64,000 nucleotides of DNA from Amulumruptor sp947039275. Its GTDB lineage: Bacteria > Bacteroidota > Bacteroidia > Bacteroidales > Muribaculaceae. Below the pieces are notes generated by a model that saw only the letters and a list, made by a program, of their open reading frames with translations, was not told the origin of the DNA and did no database searches. This document shows, piece after piece, positions 51,652 to 60,634 of this stretch. The position numbers and the translations under genes are program-made. Location: contig CAMQYL010000014.1 of NCBI GenBank assembly GCA_947039275.1, positions 1 through 64,000 of the forward strand. The letters run 5' to 3'. The number at the start of each line of letters is the position of its first letter. The stretch's first letter is position 1.

Positions 51652-52986
51652 ATGACATTCTCCCTTTCAAGATACAAGGCGATACTGTCGCTGGGGCTGC
51701 CCATCCTCGTGGGGCAGGTGGGCATGATCATCGTGGGGTTTGCCGACACCACGATGGTGGGGCACTACAGCACCAACGCCCTGGCGGCAGCATCGTTTGT
51801 CAACAATCTCTTCAACGTGGCGATTCTCGCCTGTCTCGGCATGACGATGGGCATCACCCCGCTCGCCGGCGCGCTGTTCTCGCAGAAACAGTATAGCCGC
51901 GTGGGCGAGCTTATACGCAACGCTGTGCCGGTCAACCTAATCTTCTCGTTGTTGCTGATGGGGATAATGACCGTGGTGTATCTCAACCTCCACCGCCTGG
52001 GGCAGCCGGAGGAGCTGCTGCCGATCATCCGTCCCTACTTCATCATCTACCTGGTGGGTATGCTCCCTGTCATAGGGTTCAACATATGGGCGCAGTGGAG
52101 CTACGCTATCAACCGCACACGCATGCCGATGTGGATCATCCTCGCCTGCAATGCGCTCAACATCCTGGGCAACTACCTGCTCATCTACGGCAACTGGGGC
52201 TTCCCCGAACTGGGGCTTACAGGTGCCGGCATAGCCACTCTGGTGGCGCGGACGGCGTCGGCTGCTGTGATCATCTCGGTGTTTTTCGTCAAGAAAGAAT
52301 ACAAGGAGTATGCCCGGGGCTTCATCCGCTCGGCTTTCAGAGGCTCTATAATCAGGCGTGTCACAAACACCTCGTGGCCCGTGGCGTTGCAGATGACCTT
52401 CGAGAGCGGATCGTTCACGGCAGCCGCAGTGATGGTGGGCTGGATAGGAGCCGTGGAGCTGGCATCGTTTCAGGTGATAGTCATCACGGGTACGCTCGGC
52501 TTCTGCGTGTACTACTCCATGGCGGCAGCCGTAGCCGTCATAGTCAGCAACGAGGCTGGACTCGGCAACCGCCGCGGCATGCGCGAGACGGCGTTCGCGG
52601 GCTACCACATACTGCTCGCGCTGGCGGCAGCGGCAAGCCTGTTTTTCATCTTCGGCAGCCATCAGCTCATCCGCTTCTTCACCGAAGATCCCTTGGTGGA
52701 AGCATGCGCCCTGTCGCTGATATTCCCGCTGGTGCTCTACCAGCTGTGCGACGCCACGCAGATATGCTTTGCCAACTCCCTGCGAGGCACCTCGCATGTG
52801 ATGCCTATGGTGGGCATCTCGTTTCTGAGCTACGTCATCATCGGCATACCTGCCACATATATCCTCGGCTTCCCTGCCGGCATGGGGCTTTACGGCATCA
52901 TGCTCAGTTTTTCAGTGAGCCTGTTTGTGGCGGCGGTGCTGTTTTTCTACTACTTCATGCGCACCACGCGCCCCAAGGCACTATGA
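51652..52986 (+). CDS. MATE-family efflux transporter
   Basis: 444 residues from ATG 51652, after the palindrome; twelve helices. Cation-coupled export of drugs or metabolites across the inner membrane. Seen: opening LSLGLPILVGQVGMIIVGFA with DTTMVGHYSTNALAAAS, typical of MATE/NorM helix 1-2, GLGNRRGMRETAFAG in the second half, and an internal pseudo-repeat of two six-helix halves. Substrate unknown. The next gene starts within its stop codon (ATGA), so the pair is coupled; no functional link to NamZ is evident. Confidence 0.92.
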   Translation: MTFSLSRYKAILSLGLPILVGQVGMIIVGFADTTMVGHYSTNALAAASFVNNLFNVAILACLGMTMGITPLAGALFSQKQYSRVGELIRNAVPVNLIFSLLLMGIMTVVYLNLHRLGQPEELLPIIRPYFIIYLVGMLPVIGFNIWAQWSYAINRTRMPMWIILACNALNILGNYLLIYGNWGFPELGLTGAGIATLVARTASAAVIISVFFVKKEYKEYARGFIRSAFRGSIIRRVTNTSWPVALQMTFESGSFTAAAVMVGWIGAVELASFQVIVITGTLGFCVYYSMAAAVAVIVSNEAGLGNRRGMRETAFAGYHILLALAAAASLFFIFGSHQLIRFFTEDPLVEACALSLIFPLVLYQLCDATQICFANSLRGTSHVMPMVGISFLSYVIIGIPATYILGFPAGMGLYGIMLSFSVSLFVAAVLFFYYFMRTTRPKAL

Positions 52987-54155
52987 TACGACACATAATC
53001 CTCCCTCTCCTGCTCATCGTGGCATGCTGCACCCCTGTGCATGCCGCCGACTCGCTGCGGCTCGGCAACGAGCGTCCGGAGCTGTATCTGCCCCTGCTTC
53101 AGGGGAAGAAGGTCGGACTGCTGAGCAACCATACCGGCATAGACCGCGACAGCGTCCACACCCTCGACAAGCTGCTGGCGGCGGGTGTCAACGTCACCAC
53201 ACTGTTTTCGCCCGAGCACGGCTTCCGTGGCGATGCCGATGCCGGGCAGAAGGTGGCAAGCGCCACCGACAGACGCACGGGGCTGCCGGTCATATCGCTC
53301 TACGGCGCGAAATCGCTGCCGCTTGCGGCGAGCGTCACGGACAGCGTGGACGTGTATCTGGTGGACCTGCAAGACGTGGGGCTGCGCTTCTACACCTATT
53401 ATATAACGATGCTGCGACTGATGGAGGAGGCAGCGCGCGAGGGCAAGGAGTTCGTGGTGCTCGACCGCCCCAATCCGTTAGGTATGACCGTGGACGGTCC
53501 GGTGCTCGACATGTCGCTCAAAAGCGGCGTTGGCGCACTGCCCATCCCTGTGGTGCACGGCATGACCATGGGCGAGCTCGCCAGGATGATTGTGGGCGAA
53601 GGGTGGATGAAGCCCTCAGCCAAGCCTTTGGCTCTCACCGTCATACCGATGGAAGGCTACACCCACTCCTCGCGATTTAAGCTGCTCAACCGCCCGTCGC
53701 CCAACCTCAAGAGCATGCACGCCGTGTATCTCTACCCGTCGACATGCCTCTTCGAAGGCACCGTCATGAGCCTCGGGCGCGGCACGGAGCATCCGTTTGA
53801 GATATACGGACATCCGGCGATGCGCACCGGCTCCTACCGCTTCACACCGCAGTCTATGCCCGGAGCCCAGAATCCGCCCCTGCTGGGGAAGCGGTGCCGC
53901 GGACGCGACCTCCGCTCTCTGTCTGACGACGACATCATAGCCGAGGGGCTGACCCTCGAATATGTCATAGACGCATACCGCAACATGCCACGCTGGCAGA
54001 AATTCTTCACCTCGTTTTTCGACCTGCTAATCGGCGACCGCACCATCCGCCGCCAGATCGAGAGCGGCAAGTCAGCCGCCGAAATCAAAGCCTCATGGCA
54101 GGGCGACGTGGAGCGTTTCCGCCAGCAGAGGGCGAAATACCTCCTCTATGAATGA
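52983..54155 (+). CDS. namZ: NamZ-type exo-beta-N-acetylmuramidase (DUF1343)
   Basis: 390 residues from ATG 52983, chosen for the signal peptide that begins there (MIRHIILPLLLIVACCTPVHA) and the ATGA overlap with the MATE gene. IVAC may serve as a lipobox, otherwise cleavage after VHA. Seen: VGLLSNHTGIDRDSVHTLDKL, LFSPEHGFRGDADAGQKV, LVDLQDVGLRFYTY, VVLDRPNPLG, all hallmarks of DUF1343. Known: family members release terminal MurNAc from peptidoglycan fragments (glycoside hydrolase 171). Inferred role is cell-wall recycling in the periplasm. Confidence 0.9.
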   Translation: MIRHIILPLLLIVACCTPVHAADSLRLGNERPELYLPLLQGKKVGLLSNHTGIDRDSVHTLDKLLAAGVNVTTLFSPEHGFRGDADAGQKVASATDRRTGLPVISLYGAKSLPLAASVTDSVDVYLVDLQDVGLRFYTYYITMLRLMEEAAREGKEFVVLDRPNPLGMTVDGPVLDMSLKSGVGALPIPVVHGMTMGELARMIVGEGWMKPSAKPLALTVIPMEGYTHSSRFKLLNRPSPNLKSMHAVYLYPSTCLFEGTVMSLGRGTEHPFEIYGHPAMRTGSYRFTPQSMPGAQNPPLLGKRCRGRDLRSLSDDDIIAEGLTLEYVIDAYRNMPRWQKFFTSFFDLLIGDRTIRRQIESGKSAAEIKASWQGDVERFRQQRAKYLLYE

Positions 54156-54161
54156 ATACAT

Positions 54162-54179
54162 CAAGCGGCAAGCCGCTTG
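54162..54179. repeat. palindrome after namZ
   Basis: CAAGCGGCAAGCCGCTTG, six bases after the stop codon; central GGCAAGCC shared with 48584 and 57506. Confidence 0.65.
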
Positions 54180-54228
54180 CACGATAACAAAAAAACGGGT
54201 GACTGCACATGCGGCAGATTGGTGTGCA

Positions 54229-54236
54229 TAACTTTG
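54229..54236 (+). promoter_or_regulatory. -7 box of the gls operon
   Basis: TAACTTTG, exact TAnnTTTG, 51 bases before the glsA ATG. A second, weaker box TAATTTCG lies at 54257-54264. Confidence 0.5.
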
Positions 54237-54287
54237 TAGCTGTCGGTTTTTCTCGTTAATTTCGCAGAAATTTTTCATAATACCAGG

Positions 54288-55127
54288 ATGAGCAAGAGGC
54301 AATGGCTTAAGATAGACGTGGATGAAGTGCTGCGCGAGCGGCTGCCACGCTATTACCGCTTCATACCTAAGATGCTGATATCGTGGCTCAAACATGAGAT
54401 ATGCCAGGAGGAGATGAACGGGATGCTCAGCCGTGCCGACGGACTGGAGGGGGCGCAATTCTGCCGTTCGGTGCTCGACTACCTCCATGTCAGCTACGAC
54501 ATACGCGGCGAGGAGCACATGCCCTCCCCTGCCGACCGCCGTGTCACCTATGTGAGCAACCATCCGCTCGGAGGGCTTGACGGCATGGCTCTTATAGAGA
54601 TGGTCACAGCCCACCACGGCACAGAGCCATACTTCGTGGTCAACGACCTGCTGATGGCAGTGGAACCTCTGCGCAAGGTGTTCGTCCCGGTCAACACCCA
54701 CGGACGCCAGAGCCGCCGCGGCACAGCCGGCATCGAGGATGCCTTCGCGAGTGACCGCCCGGTGATAGTGTTTCCCGCCGGACTGGTGTCACGCAAGGGC
54801 AAAGGAGGGCGCATAGCCGACCTCAAATGGCGCAAATCGTTCGTCAACCTGAGCGTCAAATACAGCCGTGACATCATACCTATGTATTTCGACGGCACAA
54901 ACTCCGGCACATTCTACGAACTTGCCAGGGCGCGTGAACGCCTCGGGCTGAAATTCAACTTCGAGATGATACGCCTGCCGCGCGAAATCATGCTAAGCCG
55001 CGGCAAGAAATATACGATACATATCGGCAAGCGGATACCCGTCAGCCGTCTGCAAGGCGGACGGCGCGCCGACGACGAGACCCTTGCCGTCCGCAAGATA
55101 GTCTATAACCTCAAAAAGGACAACTGA
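54288..55127 (+). CDS. glsA: 1-acyl-glycerol-3-phosphate-type O-acyltransferase, glycine-lipid GlsA
   Basis: 279 residues, PlsC-like fold. Seen: acyltransferase block I as VSNHPLGGLDGMALIEM near 87-103 (NHxxxxD form), block III-like FPAGLVSRKGKG near 163, and basic residues for phosphate or membrane contact. Known: in Bacteroides, GlsA adds the O-linked second fatty acid to N-acyl-3-hydroxy-fatty-acyl glycine made by GlsB, producing glycine/serine-dipeptido lipids. The call as GlsA rests on the directly linked GlsB-like gene 17 bases downstream; alone it could be any PlsC-type enzyme. Inner-membrane associated. Confidence 0.82.
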   Translation: MSKRQWLKIDVDEVLRERLPRYYRFIPKMLISWLKHEICQEEMNGMLSRADGLEGAQFCRSVLDYLHVSYDIRGEEHMPSPADRRVTYVSNHPLGGLDGMALIEMVTAHHGTEPYFVVNDLLMAVEPLRKVFVPVNTHGRQSRRGTAGIEDAFASDRPVIVFPAGLVSRKGKGGRIADLKWRKSFVNLSVKYSRDIIPMYFDGTNSGTFYELARARERLGLKFNFEMIRLPREIMLSRGKKYTIHIGKRIPVSRLQGGRRADDETLAVRKIVYNLKKDN

Positions 55128-55144
55128 ACCCCATCATCACACCC

Positions 55145-56080
55145 ATGCCTACCATGCAACGGATCATCGATCCCATAGACATAGACCTGATCAAAGCCGA
55201 ACTCACCCCCGACTGCTTCCTGCGCCACGCCAACAAAGGGGGCAACGACATATATATAATCGACGGCCGCAAGGCTCCCAACACTATGCGCGAGATAGGG
55301 CGCCTGCGCGAGATAGCGTTCCGCTCAGCCGGCGGAGGCACAGGCAAGGCTTGCGACATCGACGAGTTTGACCTGATGGAACCGCCCTGCATGCAGCTCG
55401 TGGTGTGGGACCCGGAGAACGAGCAGATACTCGGTGGCTACCGCTTCATCCGAGGCTGCGACATACGCCAGAACCCCGACGGCACTCCGCGCATAGCCAC
55501 AAGCCACATGTTCAGGTTTTCAGAGCGTTTCCTGACCGACTATCTGCCCAAGACGCTCGAACTGGGACGCTCGTTTGTCAGACTCGAATACCAGTCGACC
55601 CGCGCCGGCGTCAAAGCAATCTACGTGCTTGACAACCTGTGGGACGGATTAGGCGCGCTGACGGTGGTCTATCCCGAAATAGAGTACCTATTCGGCAAGG
55701 TGACGATGTATCCGAGCTACGACGAGGAGTGCCGCAATATGATACTCTATTTCCTCAACAAGCATTTCCCCGACCCTGACCGCTTAGTGACCACCATCAA
55801 GCCGCTCGAGACCCACACCGACGTGGAGGCTATGAAGCGTCTCTTCCCCAACGACACATTCAAGGAGGACTACAAGGTGCTCAACAAGGCGGTGCGCGAC
55901 CATGGCTACAACATACCGCCGCTGGTCAACGCCTACATGGGTCTGTCACCGACGATGCGCATGTTTGGCACTGCCATCAATGACGAATTCGGCGACGTGG
56001 AGGAGAGCGGCATATTCTTTGCCATCAGCGACATCTTCGAGGAGAAGAAGCAGCGCCACATCTCCACCTACCACTCATGA
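55145..56080 (+). CDS. glsB: GNAT-type N-acyltransferase, glycine-lipid GlsB (hemolysin/OlsB-like)
   Basis: 311 residues. Seen: IGRLREIAFRSAGGGTGKACDIDEFD near 49-74, a signature of the OlsB/hemolysin-type acyltransferases, then LVVWDPENEQILGGYRFIRG (GNAT core) and ELGRSFVRLEYQS near 142. Known: GlsB joins a 3-hydroxy fatty acyl-ACP to glycine, the first step of glycine-lipid synthesis in Bacteroides. The C-terminal 90 residues are a family-specific extension. Ends with a four-base overlap into the next gene, a membrane protein, suggesting that all three are made together. Confidence 0.85.
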   Translation: MPTMQRIIDPIDIDLIKAELTPDCFLRHANKGGNDIYIIDGRKAPNTMREIGRLREIAFRSAGGGTGKACDIDEFDLMEPPCMQLVVWDPENEQILGGYRFIRGCDIRQNPDGTPRIATSHMFRFSERFLTDYLPKTLELGRSFVRLEYQSTRAGVKAIYVLDNLWDGLGALTVVYPEIEYLFGKVTMYPSYDEECRNMILYFLNKHFPDPDRLVTTIKPLETHTDVEAMKRLFPNDTFKEDYKVLNKAVRDHGYNIPPLVNAYMGLSPTMRMFGTAINDEFGDVEESGIFFAISDIFEEKKQRHISTYHS

Positions 56081-57501
56081 CCCCTGCCGAGCGACTCACT
56101 GCCGCGCCCCTGTGGCTCTACGGCATTCTTGCCGCAGCTCTAGCCATAACCGCATCGGCGGTGTGGCTGATGCCGTGCGGAGCCGACGTGCAGCTCTGGC
56201 TGCTTCTCGTGGCAGTAGGTGTGCTCACAGGCTGCGCTTACCGTGCGATGCCGTGGCGCGACAACGCCGGATGGGCGGCTCTGATCATATTCTGGGCGAT
56301 GCTCGCCGTCGGAGTGACTGCCAACTTGCACCAGTGGACCGTGGAACGGTGGTGTACGCTGGAGCATCCGTGGATGCTCAACTGGGACGCCAACGACTTC
56401 CGCAACCAGGCTCTCCTGCGCATGGGGCTTGTGCCGGAGCGACCCATCTACGACCTTGACTACGCCCTGACCTATGACGGTGTGCTGGCTGCCTTCATAT
56501 GGCTGTTCGGACGCTCGATAATGTATCCGATGCTCGGCAACATGCTGATGACCCTGCTGGCGGTGGTGATGAGCGGATGGCTGGCTGTCAGGCTGCTGCC
56601 GCATGAGGGCGGGACGCACAGCCCTGCATTCAAGGCTTCGGCAGCCATAATCATGACCGGAGCGATAGCCTCCTACCTCAATTGCGGGACGGTGCTTATC
56701 AAGGACGCGACCCTCAACTGCTGCACGGTGGCAACCCTGCTGGGGCTGACCGCCCTGTGGAATCCGCCAGCCCGTCTGAGCCGCCGCGCGGTGATGGTGG
56801 TGCTGATGGTCATCGGACTCGCCGGCATCACCATAGTGCGCTACCAGATGTTGCTGATGATGCTGCCAGCGGTGGCGGTGGCTTGGCGCAGACGCTACTG
56901 GCAGTCAGCCGTTGCCGTTGCGGCGATAATCTTCATCCTCTACTTCGGCGTGAGGTCGATGGTGACCACCTACAGCATCAATGAATACACTGACACATCC
57001 ATCATAACCGAGCGGTTTTTCCAGGAGCGCGAGAGCCACGCCACATACCTTGACATGCTGGGGAACTACGCCTCTATGGGCTTCTGGAAAAAACTGATGT
57101 GGCTGCCTGTGTGCTGCGCGGTGCAGTACCTTATACCGCTGCCGTGGAACGCACTCGCCGACATCCCGATGGGCTACACTCTGGCGTATGCCCACCAAGG
57201 ATGGGCGTGGTATCTTATCGGGGGCTGCGCGCTCTATTATCTACTGCTGATCTCGTGGACCGACTGCCAGCGGAGCCTGCTGAGCCGATATGTGCTCTGG
57301 GCTGCCGCTTGCTTCGTGGGGATTGCGTGGATGTTCGGCGGGACGGTTTCGCGCTATGTGCTGCCGTTCATGCCGGTATTTGTGGCAGCGGCTCTCTGCG
57401 CGTGGCTGCGCTGCCGCCATCGCACAGCTTTCAGGCGGTTTTATGCAGGATATCTCGTGGCTTTGGCTGCTGCCCTGGGGGTGTGCTGGTGGTTAGGGTG
57501 A
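56077..57501 (+). CDS. polytopic membrane protein of unknown function
   Basis: 474 residues, about eleven to twelve hydrophobic helices. A conserved-looking extracytoplasmic loop after the third helix contains WDANDFRNQALLRMGLVPER, with acidic residues placed as in GT-C type glycosyltransferases, and the overall layout (long loops early, tight helices later) also fits that class. No signature is strong enough to name the family. It is translationally coupled to glsB (ATGA), so an inferred role in modifying or moving an envelope lipid is possible. A palindrome and a bidirectional terminator follow. Confidence 0.65.
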   Translation: MTPAERLTAAPLWLYGILAAALAITASAVWLMPCGADVQLWLLLVAVGVLTGCAYRAMPWRDNAGWAALIIFWAMLAVGVTANLHQWTVERWCTLEHPWMLNWDANDFRNQALLRMGLVPERPIYDLDYALTYDGVLAAFIWLFGRSIMYPMLGNMLMTLLAVVMSGWLAVRLLPHEGGTHSPAFKASAAIIMTGAIASYLNCGTVLIKDATLNCCTVATLLGLTALWNPPARLSRRAVMVVLMVIGLAGITIVRYQMLLMMLPAVAVAWRRRYWQSAVAVAAIIFILYFGVRSMVTTYSINEYTDTSIITERFFQERESHATYLDMLGNYASMGFWKKLMWLPVCCAVQYLIPLPWNALADIPMGYTLAYAHQGWAWYLIGGCALYYLLLISWTDCQRSLLSRYVLWAAACFVGIAWMFGGTVSRYVLPFMPVFVAAALCAWLRCRHRTAFRRFYAGYLVALAAALGVCWWLG

Positions 57502-57505
57502 CATC

Positions 57506-57523
57506 GGCGCGGCAAGCCGCGCC
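57506..57523. repeat. palindrome after the membrane protein gene
   Basis: GGCGCGGCAAGCCGCGCC, five bases after the stop codon; same GGCAAGCC centre as 48584 and 54162. Confidence 0.65.
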
Positions 57524-57555
57524 CACGAAGGCAAAAATATGACGGACAATAATCT

Positions 57556-57592
57556 AAAAAAGACCTTGGGAGGGGGCTCTCAAGGTCTTTTT
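57556..57592. terminator. bidirectional terminator
   Basis: AAAAAAGACCTTG / CAAGGTCTTTTT with a 12-nt loop; A-run on the left and T-run on the right, so it can end the plus-strand gls operon and the minus-strand tRNA transcript. It opens the 303-base gap 57502-57804, which also holds tRNA-Gln and a tandem repeat. Confidence 0.85.
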
Positions 57593-57604
57593 CCGTGTGG
57601 GTGG

Positions 57605-57675
57605 TTGTCTTACCTGGATTCGAACCAAGACAGGCAGAACCAAAAACTGCAGTGCTACCATTACACCATAAGACA
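57605..57675 (-). tRNA. tRNA-Gln (anticodon TTG)
   Basis: Minus strand, 71 nt plus a following genomic CCA (57604-57602). Acceptor stem TGTCTTA / TAAGACA is perfect; D arm ATGGTGTAATGGTAGCA; anticodon loop TTTTGGT giving TTG; T arm with GGTTCGAATCC. One T-T mismatch closes the anticodon stem next to the loop. The A discriminator and CCA directly after may be encoded by design or chance. Downstream of tyrS on the same strand. Confidence 0.95.
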
Positions 57676-57752
57676 ATCCTATGCGCTCAGGCTTTGCAGC
57701 CTAAAGCTGCGGCAAAGTTACGCACAATGGCGCAAATATGCAAGTGTCTTCG

Positions 57753-57800
57753 ATAAGTCTTATAATTTTTATAAGTCTTATAAATCTTATAAGTCTTATA
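57753..57800. repeat. 9-bp AT-rich tandem repeat between tyrS and tRNA-Gln
   Basis: ATAAGTCTT, ATAATTTTT, ATAAGTCTT, ATAAATCTT, ATAAGTCTT: five units with exact 9-bp period, the cleanest array of this kind in the window. Unlike the others it does not precede a coding start. Confidence 0.85.
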
Positions 57801-57804
57801 CGAG

Positions 57805-59097
57805 TTAGATGACGCGGATCAGGAAGTAGTTTTTCTTGCCTTTCTGGACGAGGATGTACTTGCCCTGGAGGAGCATGTCGAGGGTGACGTCGGCGTAGAT
57901 GTCGGTGACCTTCTCCTTGTTGATGGAGAAGCCGCCCTGCTGCGCGAGCTTGCGGAGCTCGCCCTTGGAGGGGAACACGGGAGCTTTGTCGACGAGCATG
58001 TCGGCTATTTTGAGCCCCTGCTCTATGTCGGTGCGCTGCACCTCAAACTGGGGCACGCCCTCGAATACCTCGAGGAGGATACCTTCAGGAGTGTTGCGGA
58101 GGGTCTCGCCGGCGTGGTTGCTGAAGATTATCTGCGATGCCTCCACGGCAGCCTGCCAGTCAGCCTCGGAGTGCACCATGGTGGTGAGCTCCTTGGCAAG
58201 GCGGTGCTGGAGCGGACGCTTGCCTGGATCCTGCTGCTGCTCTGCCACGAGGGCTTCAATCTCCTCGCGTGTCAGCTCGGTGAAGATCTTGATATATTTC
58301 TCGGCATCGGCATCGCTGACATTGAGCCAGAACTGATAGAACTTGTAGGGCGAAGTGTAGCGCGGATCGAGCCACACGTTGCCGCTCTCGGTCTTGCCGA
58401 ACTTGCCGCCGTCAGCCTTGGTGATCAGCGGGCATGTCAGGGCGAACGCCTCGCCACCTGTGGTGCGGCGGATGAGCTCAGTGCCGGTGGTGATGTTGCC
58501 CCACTGGTCGCTGCCGCCGAGCTGGAGCTTGCAGCCGTAATTGTTGTAGAGGTTGAGGAAGTCGTAGCCCTGGACGAGCTGGTATGAAAATTCGGTGAAC
58601 GACATGCCCTGCTGGCTCTCGCCCGAGAGGCGTTTCTTCACAGAGTCCTTAGCCATCATGTAGTTGACGGTGATGTGCTTGCCGATGTCGCGGATGAAGT
58701 CGAGGAATGTGAAATTTTTCATCCAGTCATAGTTGTTGACCATGATGGCGGCATTGGGGGCGTCGCTCTCGAAGTCAAGGAACTTGGAGAGCTGCTTCTT
58801 GATGGCTTCCTGGTTGTGGCGCAGGGTCTCCTCGTCGAGGAGCTTGCGCTCCTGGCTCTTCATGGAGGGGTCGCCGATCATGCCGGTGGCACCGCCGACG
58901 AGGGCTATGGGCTTGTGTCCCGAACGCTGGAAGTGCTTGAGAATCATTACGCCGACGAGGTGGCCTATGTGGAGGCTGTCAGCCGTGGGGTCGATGCCGA
59001 GGTATGCTGTGGTCATCTCCTTCTTGAGCTGCTCTTCGGTGCCGGGCATCATCTGGTGTATCATGCCGCGCCACTGGAGTTCTTCAACGAAATTCAT
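57805..59097 (-). CDS. tyrS: tyrosyl-tRNA synthetase
   Basis: Charges tRNA-Tyr. 430 residues from ATG 59097 (MNFVEELQWRGMIHQM), the usual start; the frame is open further upstream but codes nothing recognisable. Seen: class I HIGH motif at residues 43-46 (SLHIGHLVGV), GDPSMKSQERKLL, QLGGSDQWGN near 190, and the KMSKS-equivalent KFGKTESG near 232. C-terminal S4-like RNA-binding domain ends the protein (ADVTLDMLLQGKYILVQKGK). Lies 49 bases after der and before tRNA-Gln. Confidence 0.97.
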   Translation of the reverse strand: MNFVEELQWRGMIHQMMPGTEEQLKKEMTTAYLGIDPTADSLHIGHLVGVMILKHFQRSGHKPIALVGGATGMIGDPSMKSQERKLLDEETLRHNQEAIKKQLSKFLDFESDAPNAAIMVNNYDWMKNFTFLDFIRDIGKHITVNYMMAKDSVKKRLSGESQQGMSFTEFSYQLVQGYDFLNLYNNYGCKLQLGGSDQWGNITTGTELIRRTTGGEAFALTCPLITKADGGKFGKTESGNVWLDPRYTSPYKFYQFWLNVSDADAEKYIKIFTELTREEIEALVAEQQQDPGKRPLQHRLAKELTTMVHSEADWQAAVEASQIIFSNHAGETLRNTPEGILLEVFEGVPQFEVQRTDIEQGLKIADMLVDKAPVFPSKGELRKLAQQGGFSINKEKVTDIYADVTLDMLLQGKYILVQKGKKNYFLIRVI

Positions 59098-59146
59098 TGC
59101 TGTTGCTGTATGTGTATATGGTTGTGTTATTGTTGTTGCTACGGTG

Positions 59147-60466
59147 TCATTTCTCGCGCATGTACACGTTGATGGGCGTGCCCGAGTAGTCCCAGTTTTC
59201 GCGTATCTTGTTCTCGAGATAGCGGCGGTAGGGTTCCTTGACCCACTGCGGCAGGTTGCAGAAGAAGATAAACGTAGGCACAGGCGCGCCTTTGAGCATG
59301 GTGACGTACTTGATCTTGACATACTTGCCCTTGTTGGCAGGGGGCGGATATGCGGCGATGACCTCGAGCATGACGGTGTTGAGCTGCGATGTGGGCACCA
59401 CGCGGTGGCGGTTTTTGTACACGTCCACTGCGGTCTGGAGCACCTTGAAGATGCGCTGCTTGGTCAGGGCTGATGTGAAGATGATGGGGAAGTCGACAAA
59501 GGGGGCGAAGCGGTCACGTATCGCTGACTCGAAGTGCTTGATGGCATCCTGCGACTTGTCTTCCACGAGATCCCACTTGTTGACGCACACCACCAGCCCC
59601 TTCTTGTTGCGCTGGATGAGCGAGAATATGTTGGCGTCCTGCGCCTCTATGCCGCGGGTGGCATCGATCATGAGGATGCAGACATCCGATGCCTCTATGG
59701 CGCGGATGCTGCGGATGACCGAGTAGTACTCGATGTCCTCGTTGACCTTGTTTTTCTTGCGTATGCCGGCGGTGTCGACGAGATAGAAGTCGAAGCCGTA
59801 TTTGTTGTAGCGCGTGTAGATGCTGTCACGCGTGGTGCCGGCGATGTTGGTGACGATATTGCGGTCCTCGCCTATGAAGGCGTTGATGAGCGACGACTTG
59901 CCGGCGTTGGGACGCCCCACGATGGCAAACTTGGGTATGTCGTCGAGCTGCTCCTCGGCATCCTCGTCAGGCTCGGGCAGCTCCTTGACCACCTCGTCGA
60001 GAAGGTCGCCCGTGCCGAATCCGCTCATGGCAGATATGGGATAGGGGTCGCCGAGACCGAGACTGTAGAATTCGGGGACATTGTAGAGCCAGTCGTTGCT
60101 GTCTACCTTGTTAGCCACAAGAATCACCGGCTTCTTCGCCTTGCGGAGGATTTCGGCGATATGGTCGTCAAGGTCGGTGACACCGTTCATGGCATCGACC
60201 ACGAAGAGGATTTCGTCAGCCTGCTCGATTGCGAGAGCCACCTGCTTGTTGATTTCGTCCTCGAAGATGTCTTCGCTGTTGACCACCCAGCCGCCGGTGT
60301 CGATAATCGAAAATTCGCGGCCGTTCCAGTCCACCTTGCCATACTGGCGGTCGCGGGTGGTGCCGGCGGTCTCGTCCACGATGGCTGTGCGTGACTGGGT
60401 GAGGCGGTTAAATAGAGTCGATTTGCCTACGTTGGGGCGGCCGACTATGGCTATCATCTGTCCCAT
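59147..60466 (-). CDS. der: double-domain GTPase Der (EngA), 50S ribosome assembly
   Basis: 439 residues. Two tandem G domains and a KH-like C-terminal domain; needed for late 50S subunit maturation. Seen: G1 in IVGRPNVGKSTLFNRL (residues about 6-21) with DTGG and NKVD; second G domain beginning IVGRPNAGKSSLINAF near 178 with DTAGIRKKNKV and NKWDLVE; C-terminal domain from about 350 ending NWDYSGTPINVYMREK. Start at 60466 or the ATG three codons later. A type B palindrome doublet separates it from era. Confidence 0.97.
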   Translation of the reverse strand: MGQMIAIVGRPNVGKSTLFNRLTQSRTAIVDETAGTTRDRQYGKVDWNGREFSIIDTGGWVVNSEDIFEDEINKQVALAIEQADEILFVVDAMNGVTDLDDHIAEILRKAKKPVILVANKVDSNDWLYNVPEFYSLGLGDPYPISAMSGFGTGDLLDEVVKELPEPDEDAEEQLDDIPKFAIVGRPNAGKSSLINAFIGEDRNIVTNIAGTTRDSIYTRYNKYGFDFYLVDTAGIRKKNKVNEDIEYYSVIRSIRAIEASDVCILMIDATRGIEAQDANIFSLIQRNKKGLVVCVNKWDLVEDKSQDAIKHFESAIRDRFAPFVDFPIIFTSALTKQRIFKVLQTAVDVYKNRHRVVPTSQLNTVMLEVIAAYPPPANKGKYVKIKYVTMLKGAPVPTFIFFCNLPQWVKEPYRRYLENKIRENWDYSGTPINVYMREK

Positions 60467-60493
60467 AAATAGATAAAGTGTGGTTGTGAAAAA

Positions 60494-60580
60494 GTAGGGA
60501 CGCGGCGTGCCGCGTCATCGCACCATCATCTCACCAGTCGTAGGGTCTGCTTTTGATGACGCGGCACGCCGCGTCCCTAC
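60494..60580. repeat. inverted palindrome doublet, type B, between era and der
   Basis: GACGCGGCGTGCCGCGTC cores at 60494-60518 and 60556-60580, opposite orientation, GTAGGGAC on outer edges, 37-base spacer. Confidence 0.9.
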
Positions 60581-60634
60581 TCCTGGATGGATATGTCGAC
60601 ATTTAGGTGCAAAGTTAATGATTTTTTTCGTGTA

